DNA of 64,000 nt from an uncultured Clostridia bacterium (GTDB lineage: Bacteria; Bacillota; Clostridia; Monoglobales; Monoglobaceae): contig CANQQJ010000016.1 in the NCBI GenBank assembly GCA_947625905.1, forward strand, positions 1 through 64,000. The letters are read 5' to 3'. The position numbers and the translations under genes are program-made. Numbering within the stretch: position 1 is the first letter of the stretch; the number at the start of each line of letters is the position of its first letter. Under the pieces are notes generated by a model. It did no database searches and had not been told where the DNA came from. It saw nothing but the letters and a program-made list of their open reading frames with translations. Shown piece by piece: positions 44,720 through 53,543 of the stretch.

Positions 44720-44741
44720 AGTCCGCACCTCCGGATATTGT

Positions 44742-46379
44742 TTATTCTGCCGCATTTTTACCGCTGTTTGAGCTGCTGCGTAAGCCTCCGCCGTCGGAAC
44801 CGCCGCTGCTTGAGCCGCCTGAGCTGCCGCTTGAACCGCCGGAACTGCCGCCTCCGCCGCTTGAGCCGCCGGAACTGCCGGAGCTGCCGCCTCCGCCGCT
44901 TGAACCGCTATACCTTGACGACGAGCCTCTCGATGAAGAGCTTCCGGCTGACGAGCCTCCGGCTGACGAGCCTCCCGATGACGAAGACGACGAGCCGGAA
45001 GACTGTTGCTGCTGAGCCTTTCTGCGCCGTTCGGCAGCGGCCGCTTCAGCCGCTGCCGCCGCGGCCTGATCTTTTTCCTGCTGGTATGCCTGAACGGCTT
45101 GGTCGGCGGCGGCTTTGGCGCTCGCGAGCTTGTCGAACTGAGCCGTATAATTTGACTGTATGTTCGACTCGAGTTTTTCCATACCGCTGTATTTTATCTG
45201 CGTGTCCTTCTCACCCTTGATAACGCTTATGGTGTTGCTGTAATCCTGTATCATTGTTGACGTTGCGGCAAATTCGTTGTTTAGATTTTGATATGTTTCG
45301 TTATATTTGGTGTCTTTTAAAACCTCATATTTTCCTGTGGCAATTTCGTCGGTATAGGGCTTAAGATCCCCGTTCATAGCCGAGACCTGATACTCGTCGC
45401 CGTTCAGGCGGCTCTGATCTGCAGTTGTCCAGCCTTCAATATCGTCATCGCCGCCGTTTCTAAAATGCGCGGCAGTAAATCCGCCTGCCGCCAAAAGCAC
45501 GACCGCGGCCGCGACCAACGAAATCAGCGCTTTTTTACTTTTGAGCCGGATATTTTTCTTTTTGCTGCCCGCGCCGCTCCCGTTAGGCTTTATTGTTATG
45601 ATCATACAGCTGACGTTGTGATTGTCGGCGAACATGGCCGCTCTTTCGGACAGTAGCTTTACCGCGCTCTTCGGATCACGGCCGGCTACTTCCGACGCTA
45701 TTGAACCGGTGCTGAATTTGTCCGCGATAAACGGCGAGCAGAGCACAAATGTGCCGCCCTGCGGAAGCTCGGTTACCGGCTTGCTCAGCGCCGGCTTTTC
45801 GTCGGCTCCGCCCACGCCGATATTGCGGTTCTTGACGGTTCCGCCTATATCTATGAGCTCGGATCCGTCGTCGGTCAGCATGTAAACACCGACGCCGCCC
45901 ATCGAGAGACCCGCTATTCCCTTCTCGTTCAGGATTATCGCGCCCAGACCGATTTTGCCGCCGCTCACATGGTTCGCGCGCCGCGCCCGATCGAGCCCGC
46001 ACAGGAATGAGGATAAATTTTTCTGACATTCTTTGGGGCTGCCGACAACAAATTCAGCGCGGTTTTGATCGATCTTTCCGATCAATTCCTTTCCGATCAA
46101 GTCATCCTCATCCTCAAGCGCGCTCAGTATATAAAGACCTCTGTCAGAATCAATGCGGATCTCTTTGGAATAACTTGAGAACTTATATTCCTTCATGTAT
46201 ATTCCGTCCATATACAGATTGTCTCCCAGTGTAGATTTTTCCCCACCGGTTTCGCTTGAGCCGTATATGTGCAGGTCCCAGTTTCCGACAGACTTATCGC
46301 TTGCCAGATACTCGACATTGCTGAGAGATGAATATTGCGACTCAAAAGCCGAGCGTAATCCGCCGGACTTCGTGCTCAT
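44742..46379 (-). CDS. degenerate PP2C-like protein with membrane helix and Ser/Gly-rich tail
   Basis: 545 residues. The cytosolic part (about 1-275) follows the PP2C order: LGDNLYMDG, MGGVGVYMLTDDG (for VGDSRVY), FVLCSPFIADKFS (for LLCSDGLTD) and ADNHNVSCMII (for GGxDNITVV). Key Asp residues are missing in the second and third, so it is likely inactive. A membrane helix lies near residue 290. An extracellular region with a coiled coil (about 370-440) and a low-complexity Ser/Gly tail of about 85 residues follow. The tail could thread the cell wall. SD AAGGAGG. It pairs with the pseudo-phosphatase gene downstream. Confidence 0.7.
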   Translation of the reverse strand: MSTKSGGLRSAFESQYSSLSNVEYLASDKSVGNWDLHIYGSSETGGEKSTLGDNLYMDGIYMKEYKFSSYSKEIRIDSDRGLYILSALEDEDDLIGKELIGKIDQNRAEFVVGSPKECQKNLSSFLCGLDRARRANHVSGGKIGLGAIILNEKGIAGLSMGGVGVYMLTDDGSELIDIGGTVKNRNIGVGGADEKPALSKPVTELPQGGTFVLCSPFIADKFSTGSIASEVAGRDPKSAVKLLSERAAMFADNHNVSCMIITIKPNGSGAGSKKKNIRLKSKKALISLVAAAVVLLAAGGFTAAHFRNGGDDDIEGWTTADQSRLNGDEYQVSAMNGDLKPYTDEIATGKYEVLKDTKYNETYQNLNNEFAATSTMIQDYSNTISVIKGEKDTQIKYSGMEKLESNIQSNYTAQFDKLASAKAAADQAVQAYQQEKDQAAAAAAEAAAAERRRKAQQQQSSGSSSSSSGGSSAGGSSAGSSSSRGSSSRYSGSSGGGGSSGSSGGSSGGGGSSGGSSGSSGGSSSGGSDGGGLRSSSNSGKNAAE

Positions 46380-46421
46380 ATTTTTTCCTCCTTGACGTTA
46401 TTGATTTTTTGTTTATTTTAC

Positions 46422-48164
46422 CTACGGTTTTGTCGTAGTCTCCGGTGTAGTAGCCGACTCCTGTGTTGCAGCCGGCTCCTGTGTTGCAGCCGGATCAGCC
46501 GGATCAACCGATGTCTCTGATACCTGCGGTGCCACCGTCGGTGTAGCTGTCGGCGCAACTGTCATCGGCGCCGGTGTCGCCTGAGTCTCAATAACATTTA
46601 TTGTTATTGTTTTTGTATTTATATCCCGATTAGTCTTTATCTTAAACGAGGCACTCGCTTCACCATTTTCTTTATTTTTTTGTGAACCATCAAGCATGGA
46701 AACAGGACCATTACAAATAAAGCTTATATTAAATCCGGGTTTTTTATAGCTTACCTCAAATATATCTTCATTTAAAAGCCGAATACTCTCTGTATTGTCT
46801 TTATTTTCTTTTCCGTTTATTTTAGTAATAGTTACATTAGGATCTACTTTTAAATTATAATAATCTATATCAACTGTGCGTGTATCAGCATTCCAGCCAA
46901 CAAAATAACCAAGTGCCTCGGATATTGCCCTAACGGGAACCATAGTTGAACGATCATATAACAGGAAGGGTGAGTAATCAATATTCGACATACCTTCATT
47001 CATATGTGATTCAACACCATTTACATTTATTGCGTTACTGCCAATAGATAAGGAAATATTTTTATTTCCTTTTGTAGCTGTGACAGTTGGATCATTCCAA
47101 TTTACATTATCAGCTCCTAATTCATCAAACATTTGTCTCATAGGCAAAAATGTAACACCATTTCTACTTACCGGAACTTCATATACATCGGTAATAGGTT
47201 TATTCTCAACAAATATATTGACTTTCCTTGGAACTATACTGGTTATTCTTCTGCTCAACGAAATGGCAAAATCCAATACTCCATTCTCGATAGTAAATGA
47301 GCTGGAAATAACAACATCCGCTCCATCGGGATCAGATAAACCTATTTGCCCACCCCAATAATCGCTAACATCCGGTTTGTTTTTCAATCGTATCCAAGAA
47401 TGTTCGGAATTGCCACTTGTCAACCAATAGTCACCATTTTCATCTTTATCAATAGTACCCGCAACTTGAAACATTCTTACATCACTGTTACCACTATTTA
47501 TTTGTTCAAACTGTTGATATAATTCGGCAACGGTTAAATCATTGGTTGGATCACTATCCTGAAACGTGCCTCCTCCGAAAAAGGCACTTAACGTATCTTT
47601 ATCAATATAATTTGAAATTGTTATAATATCAGCTTTTTCATCATAAGAATATGTGAAATTTTCGTTAATTGCTTTTCCGACAGCTCCGAGTGGCACAAAA
47701 ATTGTATTCGAATCAGGATTAATATAAGAATTGGCAAATCTGATATCAATTCCTTGAGAAGCAAATTGGTCGTAGTACTTAATAAGATCATTTACTTCTT
47801 GAACTTCTCCGTCTTTCATTGTGGTATACGTTATAACATTATTTTTATCCGAAAGATTTATAAGTCTGTCATAATACACAATCTGTATTCCGCCGCCGCC
47901 AATATTATAAACACTTCCGCCAATTAAGTTAAGAATTTCTTTAATCGGCACCATAATTATGCCTTCATCGTTTTTATATGGGCCATAGCAATGTATTGCC
48001 TTACCATCAACGTCAGGTCTAAATCTTAAAACTGTATCACCAATTTTTATGCCCGTATTATATGATACGGTATGTGCCTGTACCTCATCAGAGTATGCCA
48101 AGTTAACTAAATTAAAACTCAACATGAAAATCAACAATGATAAAACTAATGAAATTTTTTTCAT
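46422..48164 (-). CDS. secreted stalk-domain protein with Thr/Pro-rich tail
   Basis: 580 residues from the ATG at 48164 behind GGAGG. The signal peptide is KKISLVLSLLIFMLSFNLVN. Stalk-domain (copper amine oxidase N-like) motifs occur at about 65-190 and again at 330-430 (VPVRAISEALGYFVGWNADT). An OB-like segment lies between them (about 215-300). The C-terminal 60 residues are low-complexity Ala/Thr/Pro/Glu. Its codon use is much more AT-rich than its neighbours (46.4-48.2 kb), which hints at a separate origin. Probably a cell-surface protein; function unknown. Confidence 0.75.
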   Translation of the reverse strand: MKKISLVLSLLIFMLSFNLVNLAYSDEVQAHTVSYNTGIKIGDTVLRFRPDVDGKAIHCYGPYKNDEGIIMVPIKEILNLIGGSVYNIGGGGIQIVYYDRLINLSDKNNVITYTTMKDGEVQEVNDLIKYYDQFASQGIDIRFANSYINPDSNTIFVPLGAVGKAINENFTYSYDEKADIITISNYIDKDTLSAFFGGGTFQDSDPTNDLTVAELYQQFEQINSGNSDVRMFQVAGTIDKDENGDYWLTSGNSEHSWIRLKNKPDVSDYWGGQIGLSDPDGADVVISSSFTIENGVLDFAISLSRRITSIVPRKVNIFVENKPITDVYEVPVSRNGVTFLPMRQMFDELGADNVNWNDPTVTATKGNKNISLSIGSNAINVNGVESHMNEGMSNIDYSPFLLYDRSTMVPVRAISEALGYFVGWNADTRTVDIDYYNLKVDPNVTITKINGKENKDNTESIRLLNEDIFEVSYKKPGFNISFICNGPVSMLDGSQKNKENGEASASFKIKTNRDINTKTITINVIETQATPAPMTVAPTATPTVAPQVSETSVDPADPAATQEPAATQESATTPETTTKP

Positions 48165-48199
48165 AATATTTCCTCCAAACTTTTTAATTATAATCAATT

Positions 48200-49936
48200 T
48201 TAGTTCACACTATTGTTTGTACCGCCTCCGCCGCTTGAGCTTCCGCCGCTGCTTGAGCCGCCACCGGAGCTTCCACCGCTGCTTGAGCCGCCGGAGCTTC
48301 CGCCGCTACGGGAACCGCCGCCGCTGCCGCTGCCGCTACGGGAACCGCCGCTTGAGCTACCGGAACTTGAACCGCTTGAGCTTCCGCTGCTGCCGCGGGA
48401 ACTGCCGCCGGAATTATTCTGCGAGGCCGCTGCCGCCGCGCGGCGTCTTTCGGCCTCTGCCGCGGCTGCCGCGCGGGCCTCCTGAACTCTTTTGACCTCG
48501 GTATCATACGCGACCTTCGCCGAGTCTGAAGCCTCCTTTGCCGCGTACAGCGAAGCGCCGCTGTCGCCGCTGAAATACTTTTGCTTGTATTCGTTGATCT
48601 TGTTCTGCAGCTCGTCGGCTTTGGCCTTTCGCTCCTCGCTGCGCTCCTTTGCGTAATCCTCGCCGCCCTCGGCTCCGTCCTCGGGCTTGAGGCTTATCGC
48701 AAACGCCCGGGCCCTCAATTCTTCAAGGGGCGAAAGCTCGGAACGCGCCGTGTTTTTTTCGGCCTCGTAACTCGCGTTGGCCGCCGCCCACGCGTCTTTT
48801 TGAGTCTGAGCGTCGCTGCCGTCGGGGATCGCCTCGACCGGATAATCCGCGTCGAGCTTTTTCTCAAGGCGCTTTATCTGGAGCTCGTAATTATCCTCGG
48901 GATTGATATAATTCGGATCCGAGGGATCGAGCTTGTTTATAAGCTCGTCCGTCACAGCGTCGGCGTTGAGCTTTTGGACAAGCTCTTTGTCTGGAGCCGA
49001 TATATCAAGCGATATTCCCGAATACTCCGGCGCCATCAACGGCGCGAAGTAATTGTATACTATGCCTCCCGCGGCTACCAGAGCTATCACAGCGGCAGCC
49101 GCAATATAAGTCGAGGGCTTTTGCAGCCGGCGTTTGACGACCGACGATGTTGGGATCACGTCGATCACCTCAACCGTGACGTTATCGTCGCCGCCGATCT
49201 TTTTCGCCGTGCTGACAAGTTCCTTGGCAGCCGCGGCCGGGCTCTTGTTTTTGTTCAGTATAGCCTCTATTTTGTCATCGTCCAGCATGTCGGTCAAGCC
49301 GTCGCTGCACAGCAGGAAGCGGGTCTTGTCAAGTATTTTAAGCGGCTCGATACCGCAATACGGCGTAACAGCGCCCATATCGGCGGGCACGCCCAAATAC
49401 CTCGTCAGAGCGCCCTTACCGTCGACCGCGTCAGTATGGTCCATTGATATCTTCTCGATCCTCCCGCGTTTTATCATATATACGCGGCTGTCGCCGACAT
49501 TGACGGGCATCACTTTGTCGCCAAAAGCGTAAAGCCCGCATATCGTGGAGCCCATTCCGTGGAGCAGCGGGTTAGCGTCCGCCGCGTAACTGATGCCGCC
49601 GCTGATCTCGTCGATCAACTTCTCAAATGAATTGACCGCGCTCCGGTAATCCGATGGCTTTATAATCTCTTTATATATGTCGCTTATCGCGCTCACTGCC
49701 ATAAAGGACGCTTCCTCGCCGCCGTTATGACCTCCCATACCGTCGCATACCGCAAAAAACGCGTTATTTTTCCCGTCAACGGCCAGAGGCTTCCCGTCGT
49801 TTGATTTGTTAAGATCATAAACATTTACATATTTATTTTTAATTTTCTGTCCGGGAACAAACAGGTTATCCTCGTTGTTGGCGCGCTTCATTCCTATGTC
49901 GCAGATCGCGCCGACTTCAAATCTTAACTTTGCCAT
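48200..49936 (-). CDS. PP2C-type protein phosphatase with membrane helix and Ser/Gly-rich extracellular tail
   Basis: 578 residues. The phosphatase domain (about 1-260) is complete: KRANNEDN, VCDGMGGHNGGE, NVGDSRVYMI, LCSDGLTDML and GGDDNVTVEV. It should be active with Mn or Mg. A membrane helix lies near residue 287. The extracellular part has helical, charged segments (about 310-500), then an 80-residue Ser/Gly-rich tail. It is the natural opponent of the kinase encoded at 41940. It shares architecture with the degenerate 44742 protein. SD AGGAG before the ATG. Confidence 0.93.
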   Translation of the reverse strand: MAKLRFEVGAICDIGMKRANNEDNLFVPGQKIKNKYVNVYDLNKSNDGKPLAVDGKNNAFFAVCDGMGGHNGGEEASFMAVSAISDIYKEIIKPSDYRSAVNSFEKLIDEISGGISYAADANPLLHGMGSTICGLYAFGDKVMPVNVGDSRVYMIKRGRIEKISMDHTDAVDGKGALTRYLGVPADMGAVTPYCGIEPLKILDKTRFLLCSDGLTDMLDDDKIEAILNKNKSPAAAAKELVSTAKKIGGDDNVTVEVIDVIPTSSVVKRRLQKPSTYIAAAAVIALVAAGGIVYNYFAPLMAPEYSGISLDISAPDKELVQKLNADAVTDELINKLDPSDPNYINPEDNYELQIKRLEKKLDADYPVEAIPDGSDAQTQKDAWAAANASYEAEKNTARSELSPLEELRARAFAISLKPEDGAEGGEDYAKERSEERKAKADELQNKINEYKQKYFSGDSGASLYAAKEASDSAKVAYDTEVKRVQEARAAAAAEAERRRAAAAASQNNSGGSSRGSSGSSSGSSSGSSSGGSRSGSGSGGGSRSGGSSGGSSSGGSSGGGSSSGGSSSGGGGTNNSVN

Positions 49937-49949
49937 AATACTCTCCTAT

Positions 49950-50228
49950 TTAATTCTCATTTTGTTTGCCCAATTCTTCGAGGCCGTGTTCAAGATTTTT
50001 TATAAAAATCTGACGCTCCGAATCATCAAGCCCGAAAAAGCTTATGTCTTCAATGTCCTCGTGATTAAAAAGCATCATGCTGTCCAAATCAAGGACTCCT
50101 TCGGGATAAGGACAGCCCATATAATCATATGTCTTTCCGTCTCCGTTTCTAAGCAACAGACCAACGATCATAATTCTTTTCTGCGCGTCCTTTAATTTGA
50201 CAACGCTTCCTATGGGAATTAATACCAA
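49950..50228 (-). CDS. DUF4176 protein, T7SS effector-associated (second copy)
   Basis: 92 residues from a TTG start 7 bases after AAAGGAG. A GTG at 50246 overlaps the SD and is less likely. The DUF4176 pattern is clear: IPIGSVVKLKDAQKRIMIVG, YDYMGCPYPEG and FNHEDIEDISFFG. DUF4176 proteins are regularly found next to LXG-type effectors of firmicute T7SS, where they may assist targeting of the effector or act as accessory factors. It follows the effector-like gene at 50258. Confidence 0.82.
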   Translation of the reverse strand: MVLIPIGSVVKLKDAQKRIMIVGLLLRNGDGKTYDYMGCPYPEGVLDLDSMMLFNHEDIEDISFFGLDDSERQIFIKNLEHGLEELGKQNEN

Positions 50229-50257
50229 ATAAATCACTCCTTTCACAAACTGATATA

Positions 50258-51493
50258 TTACATTGCCACATCCTTGACAAAAGATGTTCCCTTACCGATA
50301 ATTCCGCCGGGTTCCGGCTTATTGCCCATAATAACATCTTTGATCATATCTTTCGGCTCACCAAAAATGTTGGTTATCAGCGCTGTCGTTGAAGAAACAT
50401 TTTTATAAGCGTTCACGGTATGCGGTATTTCGTATGACAAAAGCTTCGCTTGATATGCGACTTCACTTTTTAAGTTTGTAATACTGTAATCCGTTCTCGC
50501 GAATATATCCCAGCTTCCCTTTACAGTAGTTTTCGCCTCGGACGCGACACCGGACCAATTGGCCGGAGTCGCCTGCTTGAGTTTGTCGATGCCGGTGGAA
50601 ATATTATAAACAGATGTGGCGATTTTTCCGACATCATACGCGCCGGTTCCTATTCTTTCTCCTATTTCCCGACCTATCTCTCCGTTTCCGAACACTTCGC
50701 CGATCGCGCCGCCGACACCACCTACAATAAATCCGGCTCCGTCTTTTAACAAATTGTTTTCCTCTATCTCAGCGGTTTTTCCGTCGGCAAGATTGGATGA
50801 TATGTCGAAAACATCTTTGGCTCCGCTGACAATATCATTTATTCCGTAGGCGATAGACGCTACCGCCAAAGGTGTAGATCCGCCGGCTGTTCCAATGATA
50901 GTGCCGATAGAAAGAGCAACCGCCGAGACACCCCCAATTACTTTGGCGGCCGCTTTTCCGTACTGCGCAATCGTATAAACAATTCCCTTATTGCTGTAAC
51001 TGTCTTTGATCCATGAGAAGCAGTCCTTTCCGGCCTGCACAACGTTGCCGAAGGCGCTTTTAACATTGTCCCAGAATGAAGTTCCGCCGGCTGCGCCGCC
51101 GGAGTTTCCTTTTCCGTTCAGCCACCCCAACGCATCTCTGCCCGCCGACGTCCACGCGCCTATAATGCTTCCGGCAACCGCGCCAAAAGCGCCGGGATTA
51201 ATCCCGTGAGGCGAAACATTCGCGCCGCTCAGCTTGTCCTCCGTGCTCGCGTATGCCCGCTGAATTGACAGAATAGCTGACGACATGCTCGTCGCGGATC
51301 GGGAAAATCTCTCTATTGACTCACTTATGCCGTCAAGAGACCTTTCTATCTGCGCCCTCGCGGGGAGCTGAAATCCTAAGCCGGATTTAACTCCGCTGAT
51401 CTCGCTTCTGATATTATTCAGTGTTCCGACAATGCTTCTGTATTCATCCGACGCGCCCTGAAGCCCGGCCGGATTTACCATTATTTCAGCCAT
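50258..51493 (-). CDS. T7SS effector-like protein B
   Basis: 411 residues from the ATG behind GGGAGGTGA. Residues 1-95 are a helical domain nearly identical in pattern to that of effector A: EYRSIVGTLNNIRSEISGVK, then SGLGFQLPARAQIERSLDG and the motif EDKLSG. The central part (about 95-300) is rich in Gly/Ala with hydrophobic stretches (KVIGGVSAVALSIGTIIGTA, GAGFIVGGVGGAIGEVFG) that resemble glycine-zipper or membrane-inserting segments. No known toxin domain is recognised at the C-terminus. Location among WXG100 and DUF4176 genes supports export. Its activity is unknown. Confidence 0.7.
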   Translation of the reverse strand: MAEIMVNPAGLQGASDEYRSIVGTLNNIRSEISGVKSGLGFQLPARAQIERSLDGISESIERFSRSATSMSSAILSIQRAYASTEDKLSGANVSPHGINPGAFGAVAGSIIGAWTSAGRDALGWLNGKGNSGGAAGGTSFWDNVKSAFGNVVQAGKDCFSWIKDSYSNKGIVYTIAQYGKAAAKVIGGVSAVALSIGTIIGTAGGSTPLAVASIAYGINDIVSGAKDVFDISSNLADGKTAEIEENNLLKDGAGFIVGGVGGAIGEVFGNGEIGREIGERIGTGAYDVGKIATSVYNISTGIDKLKQATPANWSGVASEAKTTVKGSWDIFARTDYSITNLKSEVAYQAKLLSYEIPHTVNAYKNVSSTTALITNIFGEPKDMIKDVIMGNKPEPGGIIGKGTSFVKDVAM

Positions 51494-51530
51494 CTGTGTA
51501 TCACCTCCCGAACAAAAAAACGCTACTCTT

Positions 51531-51806
51531 TTACTTCTTTTTCTTATAATACTCGGAGAGCTTGTCGATAAAGCTTTCGCGTTCAATATCGTTGTAGCCG
51601 ATAAAAAATACTTCTTTTATATCGCTCTGATTGAACAGAACCAAGTTCTCGCCCAAATTGCCCTCCGGATACGGCACTCCGCTATAATCATACTCGGTAT
51701 TCGAGCTTCTGTCGGTTTGTTTGATGCCGATGATCATAACTCTCTTGCTGCCGCCTTCCAGCTTGACAACAGACCCCGCGGGGTATAATCTGGATATTTC
51801 CTGCAT
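51531..51806 (-). CDS. DUF4176 protein, T7SS effector-associated (first copy)
   Basis: 91 residues from ATG behind GGAGGT. It shows the same pattern as the other copy: YPAGSVVKLEGGSKRVMIIG, YDYSGVPYPEGNLG and FNQSDIKEVFFIGY. It lies between effector A and effector B, so each effector has its own DUF4176 partner downstream. The C-terminus is Lys-rich (YYKKKK). Confidence 0.82.
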   Translation of the reverse strand: MQEISRLYPAGSVVKLEGGSKRVMIIGIKQTDRSSNTEYDYSGVPYPEGNLGENLVLFNQSDIKEVFFIGYNDIERESFIDKLSEYYKKKK

Positions 51807-51951
51807 AAATTAACCTCCAATTTTAAATATTAAAATAAACTCCGGCCGTTTCTCATTAACGGGCAAAAAAGTCCGCCAAAACCGTCGCCCATGCCTTTTC
51901 AAAACGAAAAGATCTTTCTTCCCGCGTTTGTAACAATCGTTGCCATATTAA

Positions 51952-52752
51952 TTACAAACTCCACAATACCCCGGGAAGCCACACTCTTCCTCCAATGCGC
52001 GAGAGTATGTTGTCGGCGTCAATATAGAAATCACTTATGACTTCGGTAAAACCTTTTGAGCAAATGCTCTCGGAAATAACGTCGAGTACTATGCCTGCAG
52101 CAACGGCTACCAAGGCGCCAACAGCTGCCGGTGCTCCGAGAGCAACGGCAGCAGCGGCCACACCTGCTCCGAAAACGATATCTATACCCGTTTCAAGAAC
52201 GACCTCTTGCCAAAACCTTGAATTTGTCAAGTCACCGCCAAATTCTTTCCAGTTTGAAATAACATTATTTATAGCCGTAATGACACCGCCGGTAAACTTG
52301 GCAACGCCTTCCCACACATCTTTTGCAAATTCGCTCACGACCGAAAACACTCTGTCTATCTGCGTTATGACTCCGCCTAACCCGCCGGGAATCAACACAT
52401 CCCAAAGAGTATCCCAAAAACTCTTTTGTTCGGAACCCGCGGATGAGCTGCCGCCGTCAACGCCTTTTGGGTTTACGCTGACGCCGCTCAACTTGTTTTC
52501 GGTATTCAAATATGTGCTCTGTATGGAGCGAAGAGCGTTTTCCATGCTGCGTGCGGAGCGCGAACTGCGCGTTATCGAAGCGCCGATCCCGTCCAGACTT
52601 CTCTCGATCTGAGCTCGGGTCGGAAGATCAAATCCGAGCCCGGATTTCACGCCGCGTATCTCGGAACTGATCCTGTCAAGTGTGCTGCATATACTCCGAT
52701 ATTCCGCCGAAACATGTCCAAGAGATGCGACTTTTACGCTTATCTCAGCCAA
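51952..52752 (-). CDS. T7SS effector-like protein A, C-terminus possibly frameshifted
   Basis: 266 residues from a TTG start behind AAAGGAGG. The N-terminal 95 residues match effector B closely (EYRSICSTLDRISSEIRGVK, then GLGFDLPTRAQIERSLDGIG and ENKLSG). The C-terminal region is hydrophobic (GAGVAAAAVALGAPAAVGAL), followed by VISDFYIDADNILSRIGG. Just before the stop, the +1 frame continues with a well-formed helix (SVASRGIVEFVINMATIV) to a stop at about 51899. The end shown (RVWLPGVLWSL) could therefore be an indel artefact. It is the first gene after the WXG100 cluster. Function unknown. Confidence 0.65.
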   Translation of the reverse strand: MAEISVKVASLGHVSAEYRSICSTLDRISSEIRGVKSGLGFDLPTRAQIERSLDGIGASITRSSRSARSMENALRSIQSTYLNTENKLSGVSVNPKGVDGGSSSAGSEQKSFWDTLWDVLIPGGLGGVITQIDRVFSVVSEFAKDVWEGVAKFTGGVITAINNVISNWKEFGGDLTNSRFWQEVVLETGIDIVFGAGVAAAAVALGAPAAVGALVAVAAGIVLDVISESICSKGFTEVISDFYIDADNILSRIGGRVWLPGVLWSL

Positions 52753-52819
52753 TATGTCCGCCTCCTTTGCTTTTTTCCGCGCTATCCCTCCGCGATGCGG
52801 AGGGATAAGTGCTTATTTT

Positions 52820-53134
52820 TTATTCAATTACTCCGGTCGGAAGGCCTCCGGCTTGCTCGTTTGCGGCACTTTCTGCCTGGTCGTACTGAGCCGCTATCTC
52901 GTTAAGGTCGGTGCAGTGCTCCTTAACTCTGTTGTAGAGAACCTGTCCATCCTGCTGGAGACTTGAAAATTTACTGGTATAAGACGAGCTTGCCTCACCT
53001 TTCCACGCGCTTCCGATGCTGCTTGCTATCTCAGCTATCCTGCTGATAATATTGTTAAGGTTGCCCGCCTCTGATTCAAACTGACTCGCGCCTGCTCTAA
53101 GCTGTTCTGTTGAAACTTTAATAATATCTGCCAT
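52820..53134 (-). CDS. WXG100 family protein (ESAT-6-like)
   Basis: 104 residues, two helices around the WxG turn (SAWKGEAS), with a C-terminal YDQAE resembling the YxxxD/E export signal. Such proteins are secreted as helical-hairpin dimers by T7SS. SD GGAGG before the ATG. Nearest WXG gene to the effectors. Confidence 0.9.
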   Translation of the reverse strand: MADIIKVSTEQLRAGASQFESEAGNLNNIISRIAEIASSIGSAWKGEASSSYTSKFSSLQQDGQVLYNRVKEHCTDLNEIAAQYDQAESAANEQAGGLPTGVIE

Positions 53135-53187
53135 TTTTTTATTCCTCCTGTAAAATTAAAATTCAAATTACGGTTTACTTATACGGC

Positions 53188-53481
53188 TCAACCCACGTTG
53201 GCTGTTGAAACATTTACTGACTCCGCCTGCTCATACTGCTGAGCGATCGTGTCAAGCGCCGCGGCATACTGATTGATAACGCCCTTATATGTTTCCATTT
53301 TCGCGTGGCTCATCTGAAACGCGTTCCTGAACGTCTCTTTTGCGTCGCCCTCCCACATGCTTGAGAGAGACTGCTCCGCGCTGCTCAGGTTTTCCAGGCT
53401 CGCCTGAAATTGTGTTCCGAGATTTCTGATCTCGTTTGCTTGGTTTTTAAGTTGTGATGATGTTACTTGAAATTCTGCCAT
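53188..53481 (-). CDS. WXG100 family protein
   Basis: 97 residues with the turn SMWEGDAK and C-terminal YEQAES, which fits the YxxxD/E-type export signal. It is helical throughout, with SD AGGAGG. Together with its neighbours it probably forms homo- or heterodimers exported through the EssC channel. Confidence 0.9.
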   Translation of the reverse strand: MAEFQVTSSQLKNQANEIRNLGTQFQASLENLSSAEQSLSSMWEGDAKETFRNAFQMSHAKMETYKGVINQYAAALDTIAQQYEQAESVNVSTANVG

Positions 53482-53543
53482 GATAAAAATCCTCCTATAA
53501 ATTTTTATATATTTGTAATTATAATTTATTTTTCGCCTTTTAA

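Noticed and set aside
44492-45220. Long + frame with Arg/Leu-rich repeats
   Set aside because: It is the antisense shadow of the Ser/Gly-rich tail of the PP2C-like protein. Similar shadows occur at 48049-48495.
48200-48480. CRISPR-like or satellite repeat in the Ser/Gly tails
   Set aside because: The repetition is codon-level low complexity within one open frame. There are no spacers or regular repeat units, and I found no CRISPR array in the window.
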